Below are positions 35,163 through 42,435 of a stretch of DNA of 64,000 nt, piece after piece. Every line of letters starts with the position of its first letter. The stretch's first letter is position 1. The DNA lies in the NCBI RefSeq assembly GCF_030238365.1, contig NZ_JASSOT010000061.1:124001-188000 (forward strand), read 5' to 3'. The notes beneath the pieces are model-generated. The model was not told where the DNA came from, searched no databases, and was given only the letters and a program-made list of their open reading frames with translations. Source of the stretch: Lelliottia wanjuensis (lineage in GTDB: Bacteria > Pseudomonadota > Gammaproteobacteria > Enterobacterales > Enterobacteriaceae). The position numbers were made by a program, and so were the translations under genes.

Positions 35163-37235
35163 ATGTCGTATACACCGATGAGTGATCTTGGACAGCAAGG
35201 GCTGTTTGATATTACGCGCACACTTTTACAGCAGCCCGATCTGGGTTCACTGAGCGATGCGCTCACCCGGCTGGTCAGGCAGTCTGCGCTGGCAGACCGC
35301 GCCGCGATTGTGCTCTGGAACAGTACCAGCCAGCGTGCGAGCTACTTTGCCACGCGCGACAACGGCAAGCCCGTCGAATATGAAGATGAAACGGTGCTGG
35401 CGCACGGCCCGGTGCGCCGTATGTTGTCGCGCCCGGACGCCCTGCACTGCAACTTTGAGGAGTTTCGTCAGGCCTGGCCGCGGCTCGCCGACAGCCCGCT
35501 GTATTCGCCCTTCGGTCACTACGGCCTGCTGCCGCTGGCAGTGGATGGCCGCATCTTTGGCGGCTGCGAATTTATCCGCAATACCGATCAGCCCTGGAGC
35601 GAAGCGGAATACGAGCGCCTGCATACCTTCACCCAGATCGTCAGCGTGGTTGCGGAGCAGATCCACAGTCGCGTCACGGATAACGTCGATTACGACTTGC
35701 TGAGCCGCGAGCGCGATAACTTCCGCATTCTGGTCGCCATCACCAACGCGGTACTCTCCCGGCTGGACATGGACGAGCTGGTGAGCGAAGTCGCCAAAGA
35801 GATCCATCACTACTTTAAAATTGACGCCATCAGCATCGTGCTGCGCGGTCATCGCAAGGGCAAACTGACGATTCACTCCACGCACTATCTGGATGAAACC
35901 AACCCGGCCCACGAGCAGAGCGAAGTCGACGAAGCGGGAACGCTCTCCGAGCAGGTGTTCAAAAACAAAGAGATGCTACTGCTTAACCTCAGCGAGCGCG
36001 ACGAGCTGGCGCCCTACGAGCGGATGTTGTTCAACTCCTGGGGCAACCAGATCCAGACTCTGTGCCTGCTGCCGCTGATGTCCGGCAACACCATGCTCGG
36101 CGTGCTGAAACTCGCCCAGTGCGAAGAGCACATCTTCACCACCACCAATTTAAAACTGCTGCGCCAGATCGCCGAGCGCATCGCCATTGCGCTCGATAAC
36201 GCCCTGGCCTATCAGGAGATCCACCGCCTGAAAGAGCGGCTGGTGGACGAAAACCTGGCCCTGACCGAACAGCTGAACAACGTCGACAGCGAATTCGGCG
36301 AGATCATCGGCCGCAGCGACGCCATGTTCAGCGTGCTCAAACAGGTCGAGATGGTGGCCCAGAGCGACAGCACGGTGCTGATCCTCGGCGAAACCGGCAC
36401 CGGGAAAGAGCTGATCGCCCGCGCGATCCACAACCTCAGCAACCGCAACAGCCGCCGGATGGTGAAAATGAACTGCGCGGCGATGCCGGCAGGCCTGCTG
36501 GAAAGCGACCTGTTTGGTCACGAGCGCGGCGCGTTTACCGGAGCCAGCACCCAGCGCATTGGCCGTTTTGAACTGGCGGATAAAAGCTCGCTGTTCCTCG
36601 ATGAAGTGGGCGATATGCCGCTGGAGCTGCAGCCAAAATTGCTGCGCGTATTGCAGGAGCAGGAGTTCGAGCGTCTCGGCAGCAACAAGCTGATCCAGAC
36701 CGACGTGCGCCTGATCGCCGCCACCAACCGCGATCTGAAAAAGATGGTCGCCGATCGCGAGTTCCGTAACGATCTCTACTATCGCCTGAACGTGTTCCCG
36801 ATTTGCCTGCCGCCGCTGCGCGAGCGTCCGGACGATATTCCGCTGCTGGTTAAAGCCTTTACCGCCAAAATCGCCCGTCGGATGGGACGCAATATCGACA
36901 GTATTCCGGCGGAAACTCTGCGCACGCTTTCCGCGATGGAGTGGCCGGGCAACGTGCGCGAGCTGGAAAATGTGATTGAGCGGGCGGTGCTGCTCACGCG
37001 CGGGAACGTGCTGCAGCTTTCCCTGCCGGAGGTCATGGTTTCACAGGAACCGATGCCGGTGGCAGAGCGCCCACAAGAGGGCGAAGACGAATATCAGCTG
37101 ATTGTCCGCATCCTGAAAGAGACCAACGGCGTCGTCGCCGGGCCGAAAGGTGCCGCGCAGCGTCTGGGGCTGAAACGCACCACCCTGCTTTCGCGCATGA
37201 AACGCCTCGGGATTGAGAAGGATATGCTGGTCTGA
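35163..37235 (+). CDS. fhlA: Formate-responsive sigma-54 activator FhlA
   Basis: FhlA activates hyc, hyp, hydN and fdhF when formate accumulates. The 690-residue protein has two GAF domains (about 20-170 and 200-345), an AAA+ domain with Walker A GETGTGKE and the loop GAFTGAS, and a C-terminal HTH (KGAAQRLGLKRTTLLSRMKRL). It lies at the end of the hyp operon, so it is partly self-activated. Confidence 0.97.
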   Translation: MSYTPMSDLGQQGLFDITRTLLQQPDLGSLSDALTRLVRQSALADRAAIVLWNSTSQRASYFATRDNGKPVEYEDETVLAHGPVRRMLSRPDALHCNFEEFRQAWPRLADSPLYSPFGHYGLLPLAVDGRIFGGCEFIRNTDQPWSEAEYERLHTFTQIVSVVAEQIHSRVTDNVDYDLLSRERDNFRILVAITNAVLSRLDMDELVSEVAKEIHHYFKIDAISIVLRGHRKGKLTIHSTHYLDETNPAHEQSEVDEAGTLSEQVFKNKEMLLLNLSERDELAPYERMLFNSWGNQIQTLCLLPLMSGNTMLGVLKLAQCEEHIFTTTNLKLLRQIAERIAIALDNALAYQEIHRLKERLVDENLALTEQLNNVDSEFGEIIGRSDAMFSVLKQVEMVAQSDSTVLILGETGTGKELIARAIHNLSNRNSRRMVKMNCAAMPAGLLESDLFGHERGAFTGASTQRIGRFELADKSSLFLDEVGDMPLELQPKLLRVLQEQEFERLGSNKLIQTDVRLIAATNRDLKKMVADREFRNDLYYRLNVFPICLPPLRERPDDIPLLVKAFTAKIARRMGRNIDSIPAETLRTLSAMEWPGNVRELENVIERAVLLTRGNVLQLSLPEVMVSQEPMPVAERPQEGEDEYQLIVRILKETNGVVAGPKGAAQRLGLKRTTLLSRMKRLGIEKDMLV

Positions 37236-37240
37236 TTCAC

Positions 37241-37262
37241 ACCCTCTCCGGGGGGAGAGGGT
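37241..37262 (+). terminator. Terminator after fhlA
   Basis: ACCCTCTCC-GGGG-GGAGAGGGT forms a 9-bp GC-rich stem followed by TTCCTTTC, just past the fhlA stop. Confidence 0.75.
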
Positions 37263-37327
37263 TTCCTTTCAAATTCATGTTATAAATTTCCCGGTACATC
37301 CCATTCAACTGTTCTCCAGGAGGTAAC

Positions 37328-37756
37328 ATGTCTGTTTCCGCACGCAACCAGCTCGCCGGTACCGTCAGCGCCACATCGCACGGTGCCGTTAACGATGAAG
37401 TTGAACTCACCCTGACCGGCGGTGCAAAACTGGTGGCGATCGTCACCACCAGCAGCAAAGAGGCGCTGGGTCTGGCACCGGGGAAAGAAGCGATTGCGCT
37501 GATCAAAGCGCCGTGGGTGACGCTGGCGACGGAAGAGTGCGGCCTGAAGTTTTCCGCGCGTAATCAGTTCGCAGGTGCGATCAGTCAAGTGACCGAAGGT
37601 GCGGTTAACGCCACGGTGCATGTGAAAACTGATGCAGGGTTTGAAATCGTTGCAGTGGTCACCAACGAGAGCCGCGAAGAGATGCAGCTTGCGGCGGGTA
37701 AGCGCGTTATCGCCCTCGTAAAAGCGTCTGCCATTCTTATCGCCACCCGCGCATAA
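37328..37756 (+). CDS. Di-Mop (TOBE) molybdate-binding protein
   Basis: This molbindin-type protein has two tandem Mop/TOBE domains. The 142 residues hold two clear repeats: SARNQLAGTVSATSHGAVNDEVELTL and SARNQFAGAISQVTEGAVNATVHVK, each followed by a segment ending in the A-L-[IV]-K-A strand. Molbindins store or buffer molybdate in the cytoplasm. Its place next to fhlA is suggestive, because formate dehydrogenase H needs molybdopterin; any co-regulation is an inference. It has a good AGGAGG site. Confidence 0.88.
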   Translation: MSVSARNQLAGTVSATSHGAVNDEVELTLTGGAKLVAIVTTSSKEALGLAPGKEAIALIKAPWVTLATEECGLKFSARNQFAGAISQVTEGAVNATVHVKTDAGFEIVAVVTNESREEMQLAAGKRVIALVKASAILIATRA

Positions 37757-37783
37757 TCCTCAGTTGCCGTACGGTGTGCGGCG

Positions 37784-38128
37784 CTATTTCTTTGGGCGGT
37801 ACTTTTCCGGCAACTCCGGCACCGGACGGCGATCGTCAATCAGATGGCGAATCGTCAAAATCGGGTGTCGCCATAACATCCGTGGCCCGGCCCAGCGCAT
37901 CACCTGCTTCATCTCTTCCCGTTTCGCGGGCTGGTAGCAGTGAACGGGACACTGTTTGCAGGCGGGTTTTTCTTCGCCAAACACACACTTATCCAGACGT
38001 TTATCAGCATAGGCGTTCAACGCCTGATAATGCCCCACCTCGCGCGATGCCTCAGGGCATTGCCGCGCATACAGCGCAATCATTTTGCTGATGGTCTCTT
38101 TTTCGCGAGAGATGCGTTTTCCTGACAT
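37784..38128 (-). CDS. ygbA: YgbA family protein
   Basis: The 114-residue protein belongs to the YgbA (nitrous oxide-stimulated promoter) family, an NsrR-regulated protein linked to nitrosative stress. It starts MSGKRISREKETISKMIALYAR and has Cys residues in CVFGEEKPACKQCPVHCYQPAKREEMKQVMRWAGPRM (shown here as KPACKQCPVHCYQP and MRWAGPRM) that suggest a metal site. In E. coli it lies next to mutS, and here too the mutS start follows. Confidence 0.92.
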   Translation of the reverse strand: MSGKRISREKETISKMIALYARQCPEASREVGHYQALNAYADKRLDKCVFGEEKPACKQCPVHCYQPAKREEMKQVMRWAGPRMLWRHPILTIRHLIDDRRPVPELPEKYRPKK

Positions 38129-38146
38129 GTCACGTTACCGGTCAAT

Positions 38147-38170
38147 AAAGTGCATTTATAATACATTTTT
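38147..38170. promoter_or_regulatory. Candidate NsrR site upstream of ygbA
   Basis: AAAGTGCATTTATAATACATT is a near-palindrome resembling the 11-1-11 NsrR motif (AAGATGCATTT and inverse). It lies 20-40 bp upstream of ygbA, a known NsrR target in E. coli. Confidence 0.55.
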
Positions 38171-38315
38171 ATAGCCCCCGTTTCAGCCCGTTTCATTATT
38201 TGCATTCCATTTTCTGAAGACCGCTTCCAGTTTTAAACCTATCCTTGCCGCATTTTACTGGTATTTTATACAGGTAAATTTAATGCCACCTGGCCGCTGT
38301 TAAGGGAGTTTTTTT

Positions 38316-38546
38316 ATGTCAGAAATGATCGCTGTTCAGCCGCAACGCCATCTTAAAGTGGGCTACTTCAGAAAGCGCCACGAAGATCGGAACACCAAAA
38401 TCCCCAAACGCTATAGCGTACACGCCGCATTAAGCCTGAAAGGCGACTGGCTGGAACAGGCAGGATTTAAAACCAATTCGCAGGTCCGGGTGGTGGTAGA
38501 GCACGGAAAATTACTCATTGAGCTCATGGATAAACCGGTGGCGTAA
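38316..38546 (+). CDS. SymE-like type I toxin family protein
   Basis: The 76-residue protein resembles the SymE toxin core, an AbrB-like swapped-hairpin fold: LKVGYFRKR...IPKRYSVHAALSLKGDWLEQAGFKTNSQVRVVVEHGKLLIEL (given by its pieces LKGDWLEQAGF and VVVEHGKLLIEL). SymE in E. coli is SOS-induced and countered by the antisense RNA symR; I see no LexA box here and cannot confirm an antisense RNA. It lies between ygbA and the mutS start, so it probably precedes the island insertion. Start follows TAAGGGAGTTTTTTT. Confidence 0.7.
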   Translation: MSEMIAVQPQRHLKVGYFRKRHEDRNTKIPKRYSVHAALSLKGDWLEQAGFKTNSQVRVVVEHGKLLIELMDKPVA

Positions 38547-38659
38547 ACTCTCGACTTTTTACTGCGCCTGGTCATTTTTTCATGCGACAATAGAGGGAAT
38601 TAACGAGCTGTTGGCCGCTCAAAACGCAACAATTTCAAAGAAATGGATATCATAACTCC

Positions 38660-38725
38660 ATGAGCACAATCGACAATTTAACCGCGCATACCCCGATGAT
38701 GCATTGGTGTGTTGACGCTGATTAA
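38660..38725 (+). pseudogene. mutS: 5' end of mutS, interrupted by the island
   Basis: An ATG at 38660 opens MSTIDNLTAHTPMM, which matches the MutS N-terminus (E. coli MSAIENFDAHTPMMQQ). The frame then leaves the family after codon 14 (HWCVDAD) and stops. ygbA lies upstream, as in E. coli. The remaining 840 or so codons are not in the following 25 kb. The join is near 38701-38703 and marks the left end of the island. Whether the rest of mutS is intact beyond the window cannot be seen. Confidence 0.82.
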
Positions 38726-38871
38726 TAACGATTATTGTCCATCAGAGAATAAAAACCACATTTTAACCTACACTTTTGTAACTATCTGATTTTACGAATA
38801 TTGTTTACTGTACTCATCCAGCGTTATAATCCCTCTGTTTTTCCATCCCTCTAATAACACAGGGCATCTCC

Positions 38872-39489
38872 ATGAGCCGATATCATGTATCCAGCAGTGA
38901 AGGCCAGTATGAGAAAGACTCTGGCGAGCAGGTTTTGGCTAATAAGCTGGGGATCGCTACTTCTGATGAGATGGATGAGGCTGAACTTGTCCTGTTAGAA
39001 CAACTCTACCAGTCCGTTTTTGAAGAACAGTTCCCGGAAGGACGGCTCAGCGTAGCCATGCTAAAAAGCTGGCATCGCCGCTGGTTAGGCAACATCTACG
39101 AGTGGGCTGGACAAGAAAGAGCGGTTAATATCAGCAAAGGCGGCTTTATGTTTGCCCCCTCAGCACAGTTGCCAAAACTGCTGAACGAATTCGACACTAA
39201 GTATCTGGCTCAATACACACCGTGTAGCGGTATGGACGAAGAACAACTCATCACCGCTATCGCCATCACCCATGTCGAGCTGATACTTATCCATCCATTC
39301 AGAGAGGGAAACGGACGCCTGTCGCGACTGCTAGCCGACGTGATGGCCGTTCAGGGTGGGTACAAACCGCTGGATTATCAAAGCTGGGAGCAAAACAAAA
39401 CCCAGTATATCTCGGCTATCCATGCAGGTGTATCAATGGACTACGAGCCGATGAAACACTGGGTCGGTGAGGCATTAAGAAGGTGTTAA
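38872..39489 (+). CDS. Fic domain protein (AMP transferase-type toxin)
   Basis: Fic proteins usually transfer AMP from ATP to target proteins such as gyrase or small GTPases. The 205-residue protein has the complete motif HPFREGNGRLSRLL (about 143-156), with the catalytic His and GNGR. WAGQERAVNISKGGFMFAP is the conserved flap segment. I see no obvious inhibitory (S/T)xxxE(G/N) helix inside it, so a class I Fic with a separate antitoxin is likely. The stop overlaps that of the small gene on the other strand. It is the first complete gene of the island. Confidence 0.9.
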   Translation: MSRYHVSSSEGQYEKDSGEQVLANKLGIATSDEMDEAELVLLEQLYQSVFEEQFPEGRLSVAMLKSWHRRWLGNIYEWAGQERAVNISKGGFMFAPSAQLPKLLNEFDTKYLAQYTPCSGMDEEQLITAIAITHVELILIHPFREGNGRLSRLLADVMAVQGGYKPLDYQSWEQNKTQYISAIHAGVSMDYEPMKHWVGEALRRC

Positions 39490-39656
39490 ACCGCAAGACG
39501 CAAATGAGCAAATTTTTTGCGTGTGGCTTCAAGTGAAGCTTCGATCTTCGCGGATGACTGCCCTGTTTCAACAGCCGTAGATGTTGCTACTGAGCGAACG
39601 ATATCAGCACGAGATGGCTTAGCGTAGCTTGCCTGAGTTTTTTTGTTGTTGCTCAT
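39486..39656 (-). CDS. Small protein convergent with Fic; possible antitoxin
   Basis: The 56-residue form starts MSNNKKTQASYAKPSRADIV behind a strong CAGGAG site; a longer start at 39713 has no such site. It is predicted helical and charged. SSAKIEAS has an S-x-x-x-E spacing like the (S/T)xxxE(G/N) inhibition motif of Fic antitoxins, with Ala in place of Gly/Asn. It is not a member of the YhfG or VbhA families that I can recognise. Its stop overlaps the fic stop, an unusual convergent layout for a toxin-antitoxin pair. Confidence 0.6.
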   Translation of the reverse strand: MSNNKKTQASYAKPSRADIVRSVATSTAVETGQSSAKIEASLEATRKKFAHLRLAV

Positions 39657-39803
39657 AATTACTCCTGAAAAGCAGAATCTGGGCTGAAAGACATCGTTCA
39701 AACAGTATACCAAAATTTCTACGCAAATTCACTGCAAGCCCTGTCAAAAGACTCACTCAACGGGCAAGTCCTTTAAGTAATACATCAAGTATAAATCGGG
39801 TGA

Positions 39804-39959
39804 CTAACGAGCAACATCCTTATCAGACAGGTAAGCAACTGAATGTTTCTCAAATGCCCCCATGCTTTCAATGACAGCATCAATCGTTTCTTCGCCCAAA
39901 AATGCCTTACCACAAACTGGCCAACTGAGATTAAATGTTATGCAGCTAGTCCTTCTCAT
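39804..39959 (-). CDS. Small hypothetical protein, perhaps a gene remnant
   Basis: A 51-codon frame starts MRRTSCITFNLSWPVCGKAF and ends in SVAYLSDKDVAR. The acidic, well-behaved C-terminal part reads like a real protein end, but there is no ribosome binding site I would trust. It lies about 95 bp past the HNH gene in the same direction, where an hsdR gene might once have stood. It may be the surviving 3' end of a deleted gene. I do not recognise it. Confidence 0.3.
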   Translation of the reverse strand: MRRTSCITFNLSWPVCGKAFLGEETIDAVIESMGAFEKHSVAYLSDKDVAR

Positions 39960-40054
39960 TTCTTGGGTTTTGTTAACCTATCTTTGGTACTTAGGGTGTA
40001 AGAAACGCTCAACGAATTGCGCTGAAATGATCGTTTTTCCAATAAATGCTTACG

Positions 40055-40864
40055 CTAATCCAAGTTCAGTATGTCTTTCACCTCAGGAAGTTCTCTATGC
40101 GCCCGCAAGTACACTACTGCTGCGCGCGATAACTTTTCAGTATCTCTTACCATTCGACGCAACTTAGCTTTGGCTTCTTGCACATTATCGTTAGTCTTTA
40201 TTTTGCGAACCTGTCTCTCCACTTCTAAGCGTACTATGTTCCTGGCTCTGACTATTCTGCTTTCGTGGAGGTGAAATATTTCAATAGAATTTTGTACTTT
40301 TGTTTGCTGCTCTACTGTTGCTGATGGCTTAGCGAGTGGCAGCCCATCGTTATCAAACCAAAGCAACTTCTCATCATCCGGATTGAAAGGATCAAGAAAG
40401 TACGGTCGTTCATTGTTCAGTTTGTTTTGGTCCGCAGGTGTAAAGGCCCTCTCGTCTGGGTTTTCAAGTGGGAAACGGCATGCTTTGCCCCCCTCAGTGT
40501 CATCGAATACTCTACGACTATTACAGAACGTGCAAGCGCAACGATAATTTTGCCAATCGAATGCTAACCACCAATAACCATCATGTTGTTTATCATCTTC
40601 TACCTTATTCTTTGGTCTGAAATGATCAACCGGCATATCTGACCGGATCTCCTCGGCTTCGCAATACCAACATTTTCGCTTTAAAGGCTCTGGTAGCAAT
40701 TTATAGAATTCACGCCAAATATTTGAGGAAGCGACTCTTTTTAATATCGCTTTCCTTGCTTCTTCGTCCGGGGCGGCAATTAATTCAGCATTTGCTTGCT
40801 CAGCCATATCATTCCACGCCTGAGTCAAGCATTCCTCAATCTCATCCTTACAAATCCAACGCAT
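40055..40864 (-). CDS. HNH endonuclease, PtuB/TIGR02646-like
   Basis: This is a predicted HNH nuclease of the type paired with an AAA ATPase in Septu (PtuB) and some retron systems. The 269-residue protein has CWYCEAEE, then MPVDHFRPKNKV (the first His of the motif), and YRCACTFCNSRR, a zinc-binding CxxC pair with the HNH His/Asn between. The C-terminal 120 residues are helical and charged. Its start overlaps the ATPase stop (TAATG), so the two are coupled. It is the last gene of an hsdM-hsdS-ATPase-HNH operon. Confidence 0.83.
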   Translation of the reverse strand: MRWICKDEIEECLTQAWNDMAEQANAELIAAPDEEARKAILKRVASSNIWREFYKLLPEPLKRKCWYCEAEEIRSDMPVDHFRPKNKVEDDKQHDGYWWLAFDWQNYRCACTFCNSRRVFDDTEGGKACRFPLENPDERAFTPADQNKLNNERPYFLDPFNPDDEKLLWFDNDGLPLAKPSATVEQQTKVQNSIEIFHLHESRIVRARNIVRLEVERQVRKIKTNDNVQEAKAKLRRMVRDTEKLSRAAVVYLRAHRELPEVKDILNLD

Positions 40865-42426
40865 TAATGACTTTCCTCATGTTTGGCGTGGTACTTATTA
40901 CGAAGAAACTCAAGGTAATCTGGGTCATCCGTTGCCAGGTTGAAACCCAAATGCTCGAGTTGAGCATTAAGCCTAGCCAGGTACTGCTCTTCATCCTCAG
41001 GCGGAAATCCTTGCTCCCGAACAAGTTTTTCTTTAGATAAAGTTTCCTTTGCAGCGAGCGCATTTCTGCTTGTAAGCCTTTGGTTAGTATCATCATCAAG
41101 AGTAGTCTGCAGACCGAACATATCGCTACGCAAAATTAAGTTAATTCCCATTCCTCGCGGATTTTCATCAGGCATCTTGGCCGATATTTGCTTTTCATCA
41201 TCGCGTTTCATTACCTGAACTTGCTCTTTCTTCAGCTCGGCAATAGCTAGAGGGTGATGAGTTACCATCAGCAAGTGACTGGTTTCATGATTAGGTACAA
41301 ATTCATGCAAGAAGTTAAGATATTTAACGGCCCAAGAGGGGTTAAGATGAGTGTCAGGTTCGTCGAGTAAGGATAAGGAATCTTTTCCACCAGTGAACCT
41401 GAGTAGGCCCAAGACGGTCAATAGCTGCTGCTCACCTTCGCTGAGTTCACGGAAAGTGAGAGGCTCCGTGCTGCTGGATACTTTCACCCGTATACTAACC
41501 TCAGAGATAATTTCTGACAGCAGAGTGCTTTCAAGCATTTTAAACAGTTCGTCAGCACTGAGATCCTTAGCAAATTCATGTAGTGCGTTTACATCAGGTA
41601 AAAATAGATGGAAGAACTCATTACGAATATAACTACCTGTTAACGACGTATCTTCTTGACGAGTTACTTTTATCGGTGACAATGTGTGCTGTATCAATTC
41701 ATCCAAAAAGCGACGAACTACACCTTGTGCTCCCCAGAATAATTCCCCCTTCTGCTTAGCCCACTCAGGTTGGCGCATCACAAAATGAATACTATCCAAC
41801 CCCTCAATACCCAAATGCTCCTTAATAAACTTGCGCTGAGGACTATTTTCATCTGACAGGAAAAATGCCAAGAGCACAAACTGGCTGTGATAGGGTTTGG
41901 CATAAAATAGAGAACGAATATCTGCTTTCAAGTCAAGCTTGTTGTAGAGTAGGTTTCGATAATAATCATCACGATGCTTTCGAAAGTATTTTTCTAATCT
42001 ATCCGATGGTCCAGAATAATAGGCGAACAGAAAGTTAGGAAGAAACTCTGCTTGTTTGGTTTTCTTATCGCGTTTCACTTTGGAGAAGGGTGTAAGCTTG
42101 AAATCCGCTTTGCTATCGTGTTTATCTTTGACATAAACTTGGTATTGCTTTGCTAGCGTTCCGCGGTCTGGATCTGCATCAACCTTAACGTCATACCACT
42201 TAACCCCGCCTTCCTCACCTAGTTGATAGTCCAACTCATAAGAAAATGTTGGTGCTTCACCTAAATCAAGATTGCGAAATATAGCAACCAAAGCCTCCAG
42301 AACGTTGGATTTACCGGAACCATTACGGCCTACGATAACGGTCATCAAGTGGTTTTCGTCAAAGTCCACTTTCACGTTTTCAAGATTTTTAAAGCGTGAG
42401 CGAATATGCAGTTTGTCGACTTTCAT
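40864..42426 (-). CDS. AAA/ABC-type ATPase, PtuA/RM-associated
   Basis: The 520-residue protein is a RecF/OLD-like ATPase. It has Walker A VGRNGSGKSN (about 32-41), the signature LSEGEQQLL, Walker B SLLDEPDTHLNP and the switch His in MVTHHPLAI. Between them is a large variable insert (about 60-310). This architecture fits PtuA of Septu and the ATPases found inside type I restriction loci. It lies 10 bp after hsdS and overlaps the HNH gene by one base. No TOPRIM domain is visible. Role: probably senses phage DNA or replication state and controls the HNH nuclease; this is inferred. Confidence 0.83.
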   Translation of the reverse strand: MKVDKLHIRSRFKNLENVKVDFDENHLMTVIVGRNGSGKSNVLEALVAIFRNLDLGEAPTFSYELDYQLGEEGGVKWYDVKVDADPDRGTLAKQYQVYVKDKHDSKADFKLTPFSKVKRDKKTKQAEFLPNFLFAYYSGPSDRLEKYFRKHRDDYYRNLLYNKLDLKADIRSLFYAKPYHSQFVLLAFFLSDENSPQRKFIKEHLGIEGLDSIHFVMRQPEWAKQKGELFWGAQGVVRRFLDELIQHTLSPIKVTRQEDTSLTGSYIRNEFFHLFLPDVNALHEFAKDLSADELFKMLESTLLSEIISEVSIRVKVSSSTEPLTFRELSEGEQQLLTVLGLLRFTGGKDSLSLLDEPDTHLNPSWAVKYLNFLHEFVPNHETSHLLMVTHHPLAIAELKKEQVQVMKRDDEKQISAKMPDENPRGMGINLILRSDMFGLQTTLDDDTNQRLTSRNALAAKETLSKEKLVREQGFPPEDEEQYLARLNAQLEHLGFNLATDDPDYLEFLRNKYHAKHEESH

Positions 42427-42435
42427 GGGCTGTCC

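Noticed and set aside
38814-38829. TACTGTACTCATCCAG before fic as a LexA box
   Set aside because: The half-sites are two bases too close (CTGT-N6-CCAG rather than CTGT-N8-ACAG).
39862-40167. 101-codon plus-strand frame
   Set aside because: It overlaps the HNH gene on the other strand, has no ribosome site and shows no family features.
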